A DNA stretch of 64,000 nt from Gilvimarinus agarilyticus (GTDB taxonomy: Bacteria > Pseudomonadota > Gammaproteobacteria > Pseudomonadales > Cellvibrionaceae): positions 3,865,041 through 3,929,040 of the forward strand of contig NZ_JXCJ01000001.1 of the NCBI RefSeq assembly GCF_000832015.1. The letters run 5' to 3'. Every line of letters begins with the position of its first letter. Positions within the stretch are counted from its first letter, which is position 1. This document shows positions 1-9,136 of the stretch, in pieces. The translations under genes and the position numbers were made by a program. The notes under the pieces are model-generated. The model was given only the letters and a program-made list of their open reading frames with translations, had not been told where the DNA came from and searched no databases.

Positions 1-873
1 CAAATTTTCACCGTAGATAACATCTGAATCATAATACTTCAACATCCAACCAAGTGAGCTGACCACAGCACTTGGCATGTCATACATCTCGCCATTGCGT
101 GTATAATGACCATGGCGACGATAGTAGTAATCTAAGACTTCTCCATCTGGCTGCGTGACCTGAGAAACAAGACCGTCATTAACGTAAAAATTACTCGGAT
201 CACCATATCCACGCCCCTGATGGTCATTCGTGAGGCTCATATCGAAAATAGCAATCATTCCGTTTTTATTGGTATAGGTACAAAACGTTCCTGCGCAATT
301 AATACTGCCACCGTCTCCTGTTGCACTGCTACCAGACGATACGCTCAGTATTTCGGAGGTTCCAGCGACATCTACTTTATAGTACTGACCAACAGGAAGC
401 CCGATGCTGTAAAAATGCGCTTTTCTCTCATCACTTTGACGTCCCGTGGAGCGGATCAGAATTTTTTCAATAGTTCCAACATGATTGTCCAAGTTAAATC
501 GACTTCTGCCCGGATCACTTACAAGGCGACTATCACCCGACCCGATGGCAACTCGCATTCCCGCAACTTTATGCATCCCTGAGATCATATCAACGCCGCG
601 AGAATCAATTGCTACTGTTTGAGCCGGCGGATTAATAGCTCCCGGGTTTAAATCCTCAAGCTCAGTAGAGTGAACCATTGACGGACAAACCAAAATTAAC
701 AGCAATACTAATATCGTGCATAAACGCGAAGAACCCTCAGACAATTCATGCCTAAAGCCACTGCATGCATTGCCTAACAGGCGGCCCAAAGGCTTGAGAA
801 CTAGACGGCCTACCAGACACGTACATACCCATCCCAAAGAAGTAAATAGCCCTTCAAAAACCTTAACGCTCAT
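1..873 (-). CDS. RHS-repeat family protein, N-terminal part (runs off the window)
   Basis: The minus strand is open from an ATG at 873 to base 1 (291 codons) with no stop, so only the N-terminus is seen. The start region is hydrophobic (GLFTSLGWVCTCLVGRLVL) and a stronger membrane or signal segment follows at about residues 52-66 (LCTILVLLLILVCPSM), so a later start such as TTG at 744 is possible. Near the visible end come PDGEVLDYYYRRHG and VVSSLGWMLKYYD, the opening pattern of RHS/YD-repeat proteins (PDG-x-YTY, then a GyxLKYxY unit). Such proteins are large secreted or surface shells that often carry a variable C-terminal toxin; here that part lies outside the window. The gene follows the 965-2803 gene on the same strand by 91 bases and that gene also ends in RHS repeats, so the two are probably co-transcribed. 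The family call is fairly safe; the start is not. Confidence 0.65.
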   Translation of the reverse strand, partial: MSVKVFEGLFTSLGWVCTCLVGRLVLKPLGRLLGNACSGFRHELSEGSSRLCTILVLLLILVCPSMVHSTELEDLNPGAINPPAQTVAIDSRGVDMISGMHKVAGMRVAIGSGDSRLVSDPGRSRFNLDNHVGTIEKILIRSTGRQSDERKAHFYSIGLPVGQYYKVDVAGTSEILSVSSGSSATGDGGSINCAGTFCTYTNKNGMIAIFDMSLTNDHQGRGYGDPSNFYVNDGLVSQVTQPDGEVLDYYYRRHGHYTRNGEMYDMPSAVVSSLGWMLKYYDSDVIYGENL

Positions 874-964
874 ACCCACACCCAATATCCGTATTAAACT
901 CAACATCATTTAAATCAGCCGTCTTTCGCTTAGCTAATTACAAAAATCCAACAGCGATAAAACC

Positions 965-2803
965 CTAGTCAACAGATACTGAGGTCCTGTTTCCCGCGTC
1001 GTCATATTGATAGCTTGTTTCGTCATCACCTTTAGTGACTGTCTTTAACCGCCCCAAAGCATCGTACTCATAGCTAACCGATGGACTTTGAGAAACCTTT
1101 TTAGAGGTATAAGAAGAGCAACCTGCGGAATTACAAGCCCGAACCTTAAAAGTGAAACCACCTAAAACTGAGCCAACCGAATGACTGTAACTTCTGGAGG
1201 AACCATTGTATTTACGCGCATTGTTCACATAAAGCTCGTAGCGCGTTGAGCCGCTAGACGTGCCCCATGATGTTTCAAAACGATTTAAAGCAGAGTCGGG
1301 AAGAACTGTTAAGTAGGGCGGCATAACGGGGATGTCTAAGGCCGGCTCGGACAAGCTAACCGAGGCACTGCTCTCCGCATACTTAGTGGCACTACCGTAG
1401 GAACTGTAAACTCTAACCTTATAAGTGTGAGTCCCATACGAGGGTACTAGCTCAGAAAATGAGCTGCCACCGACAACCTGCCATCCTGAGTGAGGAGAAT
1501 ATACCCTATAAGAATCCATGGACGCCAGGCGCTCCCAACTAACCGTTATTCTTTTTGTCTCGGAGTCTCCACTAGAGCTAACACTTGGCACCCCCGGCTT
1601 GACTACAAAGTCGATACTCTTGGATATAAACTCTGTAGAACACTTATCATGCCCTTCACACCCCCACACCCGCACACTAAATCTCCCATTCAAAGTTGCA
1701 CTGTAAGATTTAGCTGTTTCATAGACCTTAGCAAAGGTATAGTGACCCCCATTAGGTTTCACAAACTGGACTTTGTAGAACGCCGCTCCAGGAACAGAAG
1801 ACCAACTGGCAGAAATAGAATTATTACTTGGAGGTGTGATCACACTCAAACTACCGGGAGGAGGAAGCGTCACTTTGGACTGCGGGGTGAAAGAGCCACG
1901 TACGGCATCGGAGCAAATACTTAAATTATCTTTGTAACACGCGCTAACGTCTACGGAGTGAACTTGACCAAAAAAAGACGTTCTTACTTCTAACTCTCGA
2001 CCAGGCCTATAACCACTGCCGCTAAAAACACCCACATGCCTATATAGGTAAGTAACATTACTTGTCGGAGAGGGGCCCCAATAGAATTTAAACCCATTAT
2101 AAGAAACATTGTCACTTGCCTGAATCGCACCCGGCTTTTGAGGCTTCTCAAGAGCTTTAACAGTAAGGGTATCCAAAAGAACCCCATCATTAATTGTATC
2201 GCCATTGTAACCCGGGTAATCGTCGTGCGCTTTAAGAATAAAAGTGGTCCCAACTAGCGTCGTATATATCCAATCTTCCGTACGTTGATCGCCCCCCCCG
2301 CAGCTCCAGACTCTCCCATCACTAAGCCATATGCAAACAATAGCAGCGCCACGCGTATTGCGAGTAACTGGAGTTATACAACGATCGCTCACTGTAGGCC
2401 TCGGCAACAAACATGTAGTATTCGGAGAAGTTAACTTGCCCCAGACTACTCTAACTTTTTTTACTGGCCCAAAGCTGCAGTTATGGCTTACTCCAGACTG
2501 GCTCCCGACAACGTCGCAGTCTTTAACTTTAAATTCATAGACTCCTCGAGAACGGCCACTATAAAGTTTACTGCCCGACTTAGAAAACATGGCATCCTGA
2601 ACCCAGATGCCGTTCTTTTTTTCGTATAACACAGAATAGTCAGTCGCACCACTCCAGCTGAGCGTAAACGAACCGCCTTCTTTTATTTGAAAAGGTGCCG
2701 ATATACTCACCGCGTTAGCGCAGAGTGGCGCAAAAAGCAACAAATGAAGAAAGATATAACGAATTAAAATCGATTGCTGTCTGGCGCAGGTATTACGGGT
2801 CAC
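965..2803 (-). CDS. Secreted FnIII-like protein with C-terminal RHS repeats
   Basis: 612 residues from a GTG at 2803, chosen because AAGGAGAGG stands just upstream. Residues 1-31 form a signal peptide (LLLFAPLCANA). The body has four or more fibronectin-III-like units, recognisable by repeated SWS or SWE strands and YKV/FKVRA edges, with several cysteine pairs (for example CNSAGCSS near the C-terminus). The last 35 residues hold two RHS/YD repeats (YEYDALGRLKTVTKG and YQYDDAGNRTSVSVD) and then a real stop. An RHS tail on an FnIII protein directly upstream of an RHS gene is a layout known in marine gammaproteobacteria, but its function is unknown to me. A surface or adhesion role, or co-assembly with the RHS shell, is inference. 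The region is more AT-rich than the sugar genes further on, which fits an accessory segment. Confidence 0.7.
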   Translation of the reverse strand: MTRNTCARQQSILIRYIFLHLLLFAPLCANAVSISAPFQIKEGGSFTLSWSGATDYSVLYEKKNGIWVQDAMFSKSGSKLYSGRSRGVYEFKVKDCDVVGSQSGVSHNCSFGPVKKVRVVWGKLTSPNTTCLLPRPTVSDRCITPVTRNTRGAAIVCIWLSDGRVWSCGGGDQRTEDWIYTTLVGTTFILKAHDDYPGYNGDTINDGVLLDTLTVKALEKPQKPGAIQASDNVSYNGFKFYWGPSPTSNVTYLYRHVGVFSGSGYRPGRELEVRTSFFGQVHSVDVSACYKDNLSICSDAVRGSFTPQSKVTLPPPGSLSVITPPSNNSISASWSSVPGAAFYKVQFVKPNGGHYTFAKVYETAKSYSATLNGRFSVRVWGCEGHDKCSTEFISKSIDFVVKPGVPSVSSSGDSETKRITVSWERLASMDSYRVYSPHSGWQVVGGSSFSELVPSYGTHTYKVRVYSSYGSATKYAESSASVSLSEPALDIPVMPPYLTVLPDSALNRFETSWGTSSGSTRYELYVNNARKYNGSSRSYSHSVGSVLGGFTFKVRACNSAGCSSYTSKKVSQSPSVSYEYDALGRLKTVTKGDDETSYQYDDAGNRTSVSVD

Positions 2804-3018
2804 GAACCTCTCCTTGTTATAAACATCCTAGACTGAGCATTTACGAAATTTATGTTTTTTTCGAGGGCAGAATTCTAGATAAGGCTTACTCGCAAGGCAA
2901 ACAATTTTCGCCGGAGACTGCCTGCCCACCCAAAAAAGGAAAGTAATCACTAACAAACCCAAAACAGACCCCGTTACCGCAATCAATTGTTGACGGCAAA
3001 GCAGACCAAAAAGCAATG

Positions 3019-3738
3019 CTACATTTCACCAATCCTATCTAACTCATGCTCAATAAACCCCAAGGCTTCATCGATCAGCAAAAACATGGCGTTTTTGGCG
3101 CGCTCGGCATTGCCACTGGCAATGGCCTGATACACCTTAGCGTGATCGTCGATAACACCGTCTGGATTACCCTTAATGACATTGGTATGGCTGATACTGA
3201 CATTAAGAGCGGTGCGGGTAAAATCGCGCATACGGATATAAAAGCGGTTTTCGCTGGCGTATAGAATACTGATATGAAAATCGATATCCGGCTCCAGGCC
3301 GTCTTCATCGCCTTCGGCGGCCAAGCGCATACGCTCCAGCGCGTCGCCAATCGCCTGTATTCGCTCGGGCCGGGCAAAACGCGCCGCCAAGGCGGCCGCC
3401 TCGGGCTCGATGGCGATGCGCATCTGCAAAAACTCTTTTAGCACCTTTAGCGACGGGTTGCCCTCCAGCGACCAGCGCAGCAGGTCTGAATCGAAGATGT
3501 TCCAGTCTTCCTCGGGCATAATGCGAATGCCCTGACGCGGCCGACTGGAGATCAGCCCCTTGGCTGACAGCATCTTAACCGCCTCGCGCACAGCGGTACG
3601 GCTTACCCCAAACTGCTCGCACAATTCGGCCTCCGTCGGCAGGCTTTCGTTTTGACTATATTCCCCACAGACAATAGCGCGGCCCAACTGCTGGGTCATA
3701 CGTTGCGACAGGTTATTATTTCTCTCAAGTACAGCCAT
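3019..3738 (-). CDS. GntR-family transcriptional regulator, FadR/FCD subfamily
   Basis: About 239 residues from ATG 3738; a GTG four codons earlier (3750) is also open, but the ATG has GAGAGAA in front. The N-terminal winged helix is typical GntR (GEYSQNESLPTEAELCEQFGVSRTAVREAVKMLSAKGLI). The C-terminal all-helical FCD domain runs from about residue 90, with the expected metal/ligand residues around FHISILYASENRF and DDHAKVYQAIASGN. FCD proteins sense organic acids, sugars or sugar acids and bind operators of the form TNGTNNNACNA. Sites of nearly this shape stand before the neighbouring TonB receptor and SSS genes and before the arabinan and araBDA genes of this window, so control of arabinose use is a reasonable inference. 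The gene lies downstream of the TonB receptor, separated by a strong terminator, so it probably has its own promoter. Confidence 0.85.
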   Translation of the reverse strand: MAVLERNNNLSQRMTQQLGRAIVCGEYSQNESLPTEAELCEQFGVSRTAVREAVKMLSAKGLISSRPRQGIRIMPEEDWNIFDSDLLRWSLEGNPSLKVLKEFLQMRIAIEPEAAALAARFARPERIQAIGDALERMRLAAEGDEDGLEPDIDFHISILYASENRFYIRMRDFTRTALNVSISHTNVIKGNPDGVIDDHAKVYQAIASGNAERAKNAMFLLIDEALGFIEHELDRIGEM

Positions 3739-3876
3739 GTATTCTCTCACTTTATGCAGGGCATCACGGCACCCTTAAACGCTAAAGGTATCGGCTAGCG
3801 GACTTTGAATCAAGCGTATTGAATGATAAATAGCAGCTAAAGACAGGAATTGGACACAGCTGACAGGCATAAAAAA

Positions 3877-3895
3877 GCCCCCGCCTAGCGGGGGC
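3877..3895 (-). terminator. Intrinsic terminator of the TonB receptor gene
   Basis: GCCCCCGC, a three-base loop, then GCGGGGGC, flanked by runs of A on both sides on the plus strand, which are U-tracts in minus-strand RNA. It follows the minus-strand TonB receptor gene that ends at 4167 and separates it from the GntR gene. Confidence 0.8.
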
Positions 3896-3979
3896 AAAAA
3901 GAAGAGACCATGCATAACTGCAAATTTACTCTGTGGCCGACTGCCCATAGCCGGCACACGCCATTACAGCTAAACACCT

Positions 3980-4107
3980 GTTCCGCATGTATTCGGAACA
4001 ATGTGACGCGTTAGCGTCACTCCGGCTACCGGGAGTTGGCTGGCAACCGGAAACGGGACAAGCCCGATTAACACCACCGGCCATCAAACGGGATAGGCAA
4101 CCGGTGG
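3980..4107. repeat. Cluster of three hairpins downstream of the TonB receptor
   Basis: The 416-base gap 3751-4166 has no credible gene. It holds three perfect inverted repeats: GTTCCG/CGGAAC (3980-3985, 3994-3999), GTGACGC/GCGTCAC with a four-base loop (4003-4009, 4014-4020), and CCACCGG/CCGGTGG (4074-4080, 4101-4107). GGCAACCGG occurs twice, once just before and once inside the third structure. The cluster sits between the TonB receptor stop and its terminator, so it would be part of the 3' untranslated RNA. I do not recognise it as a known riboswitch. Confidence 0.5.
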
Positions 4108-4166
4108 GAAACTCAAATTCACTACATTTTAGAAGGGGCAGCGACACAAAGGCCGCCCCCGCCTAG

Positions 4167-7016
4167 CTAGAAGCTGTAACGGGCACCCAGGGCATAAGTG
4201 GTGCTGTACAGGTATGTTTGAGACGAGTGGTACTGACTGTCTCCATAGCTGGTTTTATACAGCTCGCCCGTCAGATTAGTGGCATCGAATGTCAAAGTCA
4301 GACCGTCAGTAACGTCGTAGCTAACCTGCATATCGAGACTCTCCTCGGCATCATGATAAATGCTGAGCGGGTTGGCAAAAGATGCCGCGTCGTCGCCGTA
4401 CAGGAAGTTGTCACGCCACACGTAAGACAATCGCACATCAAAACTTTCACGCTCATAGGCGGCCGTAACGTTGTAGGAGGTGTCGGATACGCCGTACATC
4501 GGGCCAGTCTCATAACCGGTGATTTCACCAGCATCGTTAGTCTGCGGATTAGTTTGCTCAGAATCCAGCGCGGTAAAGCTGGAGGTCACACCTAACCCGT
4601 CAAGCGCACCCGGCAGGTTGTCAGGGAAGTAAGAGAAGCCAACTTCAACACCCTCCAGCATCCCCTCAGAAGCGTTGTCTGGCTGACTCAGCGTAAAGGT
4701 ATCTGCATTAAAGCCGGGTATATCGGCCTGAACACGGTTGCGGAACGACACCACCAAATTCTCAATGTCCCGACGGAACAAGGTAATGTAAGCCGAGCTA
4801 GCCTCACCGAAGTAATACTCCAGCGAGAGATCGTAGTTCTGCGAGGTTGTAGGCTTAAGATCCGGGTTACCGCCACTTGCCGTACCATAACCAATGTTAC
4901 TCACATCATCAAAATAGGTAATGTTAGCATTCAGGTCGATAAAGTTAGGCATGCGCAATGTTTCGCCATAGCTCGCACGCACCAACAACTCATCAGTAAT
5001 GTTGTAGCGCAAACTTAAGTCCGTTAGGAATTCGGTGGTATCTTTCGACGCCGAGCTCATAGACTGATTAAGAATAGGGCTCCCATCAGCGTTAACCTTA
5101 GGGTTCCCCTCATCGTCCAATGCTTGCGTATACTCGTAAAAGCTCATGTCCGTCTGCACGTTAACGGAACGGAACCCTAACTCACCCTCGAGATTACCGA
5201 CACTAAACTGGCCCGTAACGTAAAGGGCGGTGTTTTGCTCGTTAATGTCAAATGTTCTACGCAGAGCTTGCGGCGTCAGCTGGTAAAGATCCATAAAGGC
5301 TTCTTTGTTGGCAGCCACATAGTGACCGTTGGGCGCGTACCAACTTGTAGTCGTGTCCGCCTCACCATCCATGAAGCCACTGTTTATGTGCGCCATACCG
5401 TCGTAAGTCTCCGGCCGACAAAGCGAGATATCGTCGATTCGACCCTCGTTGACAAGATTGGTACACGTTGTATTTTGCGGGTTATCCCGACTGAGCTCAG
5501 AGGCGTCGCGGTCGTCATAACGGATACCAAAATCAATCGTATGTAGAAAATCCCATCCGGTCGCGTAATCGGCATCGGTAGTGAAGGTCACCGCTGACCC
5601 TTCATTACGCGCCCCACTGTCAAAAAACTGAGCCATGGTCCAACGCTGGGGACTGGTCATATCAGACTCATCCACGCCGGCAGTTGCCGGGTTATCACCA
5701 AAAGTGAAGCCCGCTACGTCATCAAAGTCAGCCATTACCTGATGCTGCACACCTTCAACTCGCTGAGCAGTGAATTCGGTTTCAAACTCACTGTCTTGGT
5801 AGGCCAGATCAGATTTAACATGCAAACGATCGGTAAAGTCCCACTCGCCGGTCAAAGCGTACATAAAGCTATCTGTACTCTGGTCCGTGATATCACCACT
5901 GCCAAAAGTGTAAGGATTACCAACTGTGCGGCTTTTAATAACGTTGGTACCTTCGTACAACTCAAAATCACCAGCGTCGCCGTGCCAATCAACAAAAGCA
6001 AACAAGAGGTTATTAAAACTCTCGTTGTGATACCCGTTGTAGAGAGCCTCGAAGGTATATTCAGAAGAGTCGTTAGGCGCGAACTGCAACACAACATTGG
6101 CGGCCTGACGCTCGCGCTCACCGGTAAAATCAGATTGAATAACCGCATCGCGCGCAAGATAGTACTCGGTGGGCGTGCCATTAATAAGCATTGTCGAGCC
6201 CGCGGCAATAGGCAAACCATTTTGGGTACCCGTTTGCCAGATTGGGCTCTCCGCTACAACGTTACCTGGGTCTTCTGGCCGAATGCGCTCCAACGGAGCA
6301 AAAGGAGAGCCAGCGGGTGGATTTTCAGTCATGTAAGGCACTTGTGCACCGGCCTGTACATTCTGGTCGCGATAGCTTGTGCTCGCATATGACAAATTCA
6401 CCAAAGCACCGAAATCGCCAGCTCCGGTTTCCCAGAGGCTACTAAACAACCCGCTAAGGTTGGGATCGGTCTCTTCCGATTGGTCCTGATAAATAGCACG
6501 GGCGTTTAACTGAACGCGCGGACCATCAAAGTCAAAAGGACGGAAAGTGTGAACATTGATCTGACCGGCAATACCGTTTTCGTACTGGCTGGCGGACCGG
6601 CTCTTAATAACATCCACCTGGTTAACCAACGTCGAAGGAATGTCGGCCAAAGCCTGTGCCCGCCCTGAAGCGGTAAAGATAGTGCGGCCATTCAAAGTGG
6701 TGCTAACATCATTCAAACCACGGATAGTAACGGTGCTCGCTTCACCCGCGCCACGATCGGTCACCTGAACACCCGACACGCGCTGCAAAGACTCTACAAC
6801 GTTATTATCGGGCAACTTACCGATGTCCTCTGCAACAATAGCGTCCATCACCTGCATGGAATCGCGCTTAATATCTTGTGCTTTATCGAGACTGGCCCGG
6901 ATACCGGTAACAACTACCTCTTCAAGCAACATTTCGTCATCTTGAGCGGCAACCTGAGTTGACCCTAGCGCAACAACCAAGGCGATGGATGAGCTGAGCA
7001 CACTTCGCTTGAACAT
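4167..7016 (-). CDS. TonB-dependent receptor, carbohydrate type (TonB-Xanth-Caul-like)
   Basis: 949 residues with a signal peptide (residues 1-24, cleaved after VAAQ) and a TonB-box-like EEVVVTG. The plug begins GIRASLDKAQDIKRDSMQ and contains AEDIGKLPDNNVVESLQRVSGVQ, the signature of the TonB-Xanth-Caul group of receptors that import plant and algal oligosaccharides. The C-terminal strand ends ALGARYSF with the terminal aromatic residue needed for barrel insertion. It sits in the outer membrane. The start ATG has CGGAGAATAAGAT in front. It is divergent from a sodium/sugar symporter and shares an intergenic region with FadR-type operator sequences (7158-7168, 7414-7428). That suggests an outer-membrane plus inner-membrane uptake pair for one sugar or oligosaccharide, perhaps an arabinose-containing one. 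The substrate is inference. Confidence 0.92.
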   Translation of the reverse strand: MFKRSVLSSSIALVVALGSTQVAAQDDEMLLEEVVVTGIRASLDKAQDIKRDSMQVMDAIVAEDIGKLPDNNVVESLQRVSGVQVTDRGAGEASTVTIRGLNDVSTTLNGRTIFTASGRAQALADIPSTLVNQVDVIKSRSASQYENGIAGQINVHTFRPFDFDGPRVQLNARAIYQDQSEETDPNLSGLFSSLWETGAGDFGALVNLSYASTSYRDQNVQAGAQVPYMTENPPAGSPFAPLERIRPEDPGNVVAESPIWQTGTQNGLPIAAGSTMLINGTPTEYYLARDAVIQSDFTGERERQAANVVLQFAPNDSSEYTFEALYNGYHNESFNNLLFAFVDWHGDAGDFELYEGTNVIKSRTVGNPYTFGSGDITDQSTDSFMYALTGEWDFTDRLHVKSDLAYQDSEFETEFTAQRVEGVQHQVMADFDDVAGFTFGDNPATAGVDESDMTSPQRWTMAQFFDSGARNEGSAVTFTTDADYATGWDFLHTIDFGIRYDDRDASELSRDNPQNTTCTNLVNEGRIDDISLCRPETYDGMAHINSGFMDGEADTTTSWYAPNGHYVAANKEAFMDLYQLTPQALRRTFDINEQNTALYVTGQFSVGNLEGELGFRSVNVQTDMSFYEYTQALDDEGNPKVNADGSPILNQSMSSASKDTTEFLTDLSLRYNITDELLVRASYGETLRMPNFIDLNANITYFDDVSNIGYGTASGGNPDLKPTTSQNYDLSLEYYFGEASSAYITLFRRDIENLVVSFRNRVQADIPGFNADTFTLSQPDNASEGMLEGVEVGFSYFPDNLPGALDGLGVTSSFTALDSEQTNPQTNDAGEITGYETGPMYGVSDTSYNVTAAYERESFDVRLSYVWRDNFLYGDDAASFANPLSIYHDAEESLDMQVSYDVTDGLTLTFDATNLTGELYKTSYGDSQYHSSQTYLYSTTYALGARYSF

Positions 7017-7157
7017 ATCTTATTCTCCGTACATTATTTTGACAGGCTTTATGTCGCTCACGCCTGTAACTCGATTATTATCAGTAAATACAAACCGCGC
7101 TGATGCAACCAACACGGGCGATAGCCTTGTGTGTGCTATCACGACTCTCCTCGTTAT

Positions 7158-7168
7158 TTGTATTACAA
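7158..7168. promoter_or_regulatory. Putative FadR-type GntR operator (TonB receptor side)
   Basis: TTGTATTACAA matches the FadR-subfamily operator pattern TNGTNNNACNA at every fixed position and is nearly palindromic with its flanks. It is about 140 bases upstream of the TonB receptor start. The gap 7017-7488 otherwise holds only AT-rich promoter-like sequence and no credible gene. Confidence 0.5.
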
Positions 7169-7413
7169 TTTGAATCCTAATACCTTGCAAAGCGGTAGTC
7201 AAGCCCTCAAAACAAAACAATTGTCCTACTTATGCAACCCACCACTAAGCGAATGATTTTATAGGCAATATTGCAATTACTGAAGAAAAAACCGAAAATC
7301 TTCATCAAATGAAGGGGTTAAGGGCTTCTGGCAGGGAAAAGGCTCGATCACAAGTAATAACAAGGCCAGAAGCTGGCTCAGCATAATAAAAAACCACCCT
7401 TATAGTCAAAAGA

Positions 7414-7428
7414 ACTATTATAGTACAA
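7414..7428. promoter_or_regulatory. Putative GntR operator before the SSS symporter
   Basis: ACTATTATAGTACAA, about 60 bases before the symporter ATG. It differs at one base from the 15-mer at 47105-47119 between the GH43 and endo-arabinanase genes, and is close to the reverse complement of 60454-60468 before araB. The repetition across distant sugar genes is the main evidence. Confidence 0.5.
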
Positions 7429-7488
7429 TATAACCACAGATGGCGTTCAGCCCTACTTTTACCAATAATAGTCAAAAAGGGAGTCAGC

Positions 7489-9110
7489 ATGATTGAATTC
7501 GCAGCACTGGATTACTGGGTACTCGGGCTGTTCTTTGTGCTGTGGTTGGGGTGGCCATGAAGCAAAAAGAGCGCGACACCACGGACTATTTTTTGGCCGG
7601 GCGCAATGCCGGCTGGCTGGTTATTGGCTCTTCTATTTTTGCCTCAAATATCGGCTCGGAACACCTGGTCGGGTTGTCCGGCGCCGGGGCGCAAACCGGC
7701 ATGGCCATGGCCCACTGGGAGCTGCAGTCATTTATTATCATTTTGCTGGGCTGGATGTTTGTGCCTTTTTACTGGTCCAGTAAAATCTATACCATGCCCG
7801 AGTTTCTGGAACGCCGCTACGGCCCTTCCAGCCGCACTTTTCTCTCCATTATCTCGCTGATTAGCTACGTACTGACCAAAGTATCGGTAACCGTGTACGC
7901 GGGGGGCGTAGTGCTGCAAACGGTACTGGGCATCGACACCCTGTGGGGCTTTGACTTCTTCTGGGTTGCCGCTATTGGCCTAGTCGTGATTACCGGCATC
8001 TATACCGTATTGGGGGGTATGAAGGCCATCCTCTGGACATCGGTGATTCAAACCCCGGTGCTGATTATCGGCTCGGCGGTTATTTTGTTCGCGGGCCTGG
8101 ATGCACTGGGCGGCTTTGCCGAGCTGGAGCGTATTAATGGCGAGAAGATGAGCTTGTTCCGCCCAGCTTCTGATCCCGACTTTCCCTGGCCCGGCGTTAT
8201 CTTTGGCTCGCTAATTATCGGTTTTTGGTACTGGTGTACCGACCAGTACATTGTTCAGCGGGTACTATCGGCCAAGGGCATTGAGGCCGCGCGGCGCGGT
8301 ACTTTTTTTGCCGGCTACCTGAAGCTACTGCCCGTTTTTATTTTTTTGTTCCCGGGCATGGTTGCCTTCGCTCTGCACGAGAAAGGCATTATCCAAATGG
8401 ACAGCCCCGACCAGGCGTTTGCCACGCTGGTTTCAACTCTGCTGCCTGCGGGAGTTAAGGGGATTGTAATCGGTGGCCTGATCGCTGCTTTGATGAGTTC
8501 GCTGGCATCGCTGTTTAATTCGTCGGCAACCCTGTTCACCATCGATTTTTACAAGCGCTTTAAGCCCGAGTCCTCCGAGCAACACCTGGTGAAAGTGGGC
8601 CGCATGGCCACCCTGGTTGTGGTTGCCTTGGGTGTTATCTGGATTCCGGTGATGCAGCTGGTGGCAGATGTACTCTACGAATACCTGCAGCTGGTTCAAT
8701 CACTGATCGCACCGGGCGTTGCCGTGGTCTTCCTGCTGGGGGTATTTTCCAAGCGTATTACCCCGACGGCGGGCTTTATCGGTCTGGTAGGTGGCTTTGT
8801 TCTGGGTATGCTGCGACTGGTACTACAAATATTTTCTGATAGCCTGCCCGCCGGTGGTTTCCTGGAATCGCTGGTTACGGTTAACTGGCTGTACTACTGC
8901 ATCGGCTTGTTCCTCGCGACCTGCGCTATCGTTATCGGCGTCAGCTGCTTTACCAAGCGCGCTCCCGACAGTCAAATTGCCGGCATTACCTACGGCTCTA
9001 TCAGCACCGAGCAACGCGCCGAGATACGCGCGGGGATCTCTAAGTGGGATATTATCCACACCGTCATTATTGTCGCGATCACCGTAGGTATTTACGTGCG
9101 ATTTTGGTAG
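7489..9110 (+). CDS. Sodium/solute symporter (SSS/SGLT sugar type), frameshifted near codon 18
   Basis: The main frame encodes KERDTTDYFLAGRNAGWLVIG, the SSS signature GSEHLVGLSGAGA, WYWCTDQYIVQRVLSAKG typical of SGLT-like sugar carriers, and about 13 membrane segments to IYVRFW. The family's first helix is encoded in another frame. ATG 7489 (with AAGGGAG in front) reads MIEFAALDYWVLGLFFVLW and hits TGA at 7558, while the rest of the protein lies in the frame that is open from GTG 7542 (VVGVAMKQKERD). One extra G after CTG 7540-7542 would give the usual FFVLVVGVAM join. So the sequence carries a one-base deletion, a sequencing error or a true frameshift. Starts at GTG 7542 or ATG 7557 would lack helix 1. 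Sugar uptake across the inner membrane is the expected role; the GntR-like operator upstream ties it to the pentose genes. Confidence 0.85.
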
Positions 9111-9136
9111 CGCTCTGCGCCCGTACAGTTAACTTA

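Noticed and set aside
2828-3016. 62-codon minus-strand frame with a hydrophobic N-terminus in the gap before the FnIII gene
   Set aside because: It starts with TTG, has no ribosome site, and its second half is a basic, low-complexity stretch. Not convincing as a gene.
3980-4107. Possible cobalamin riboswitch or integron attC site
   Set aside because: The conserved cobalamin box is absent, the hairpins are downstream rather than upstream of the TonB gene, and no integrase or R'/R'' core sites are seen.
5742-6392. 216-codon plus-strand frame inside the TonB receptor
   Set aside because: Antisense shadow of a real 949-residue gene; no ribosome site and no recognisable protein.
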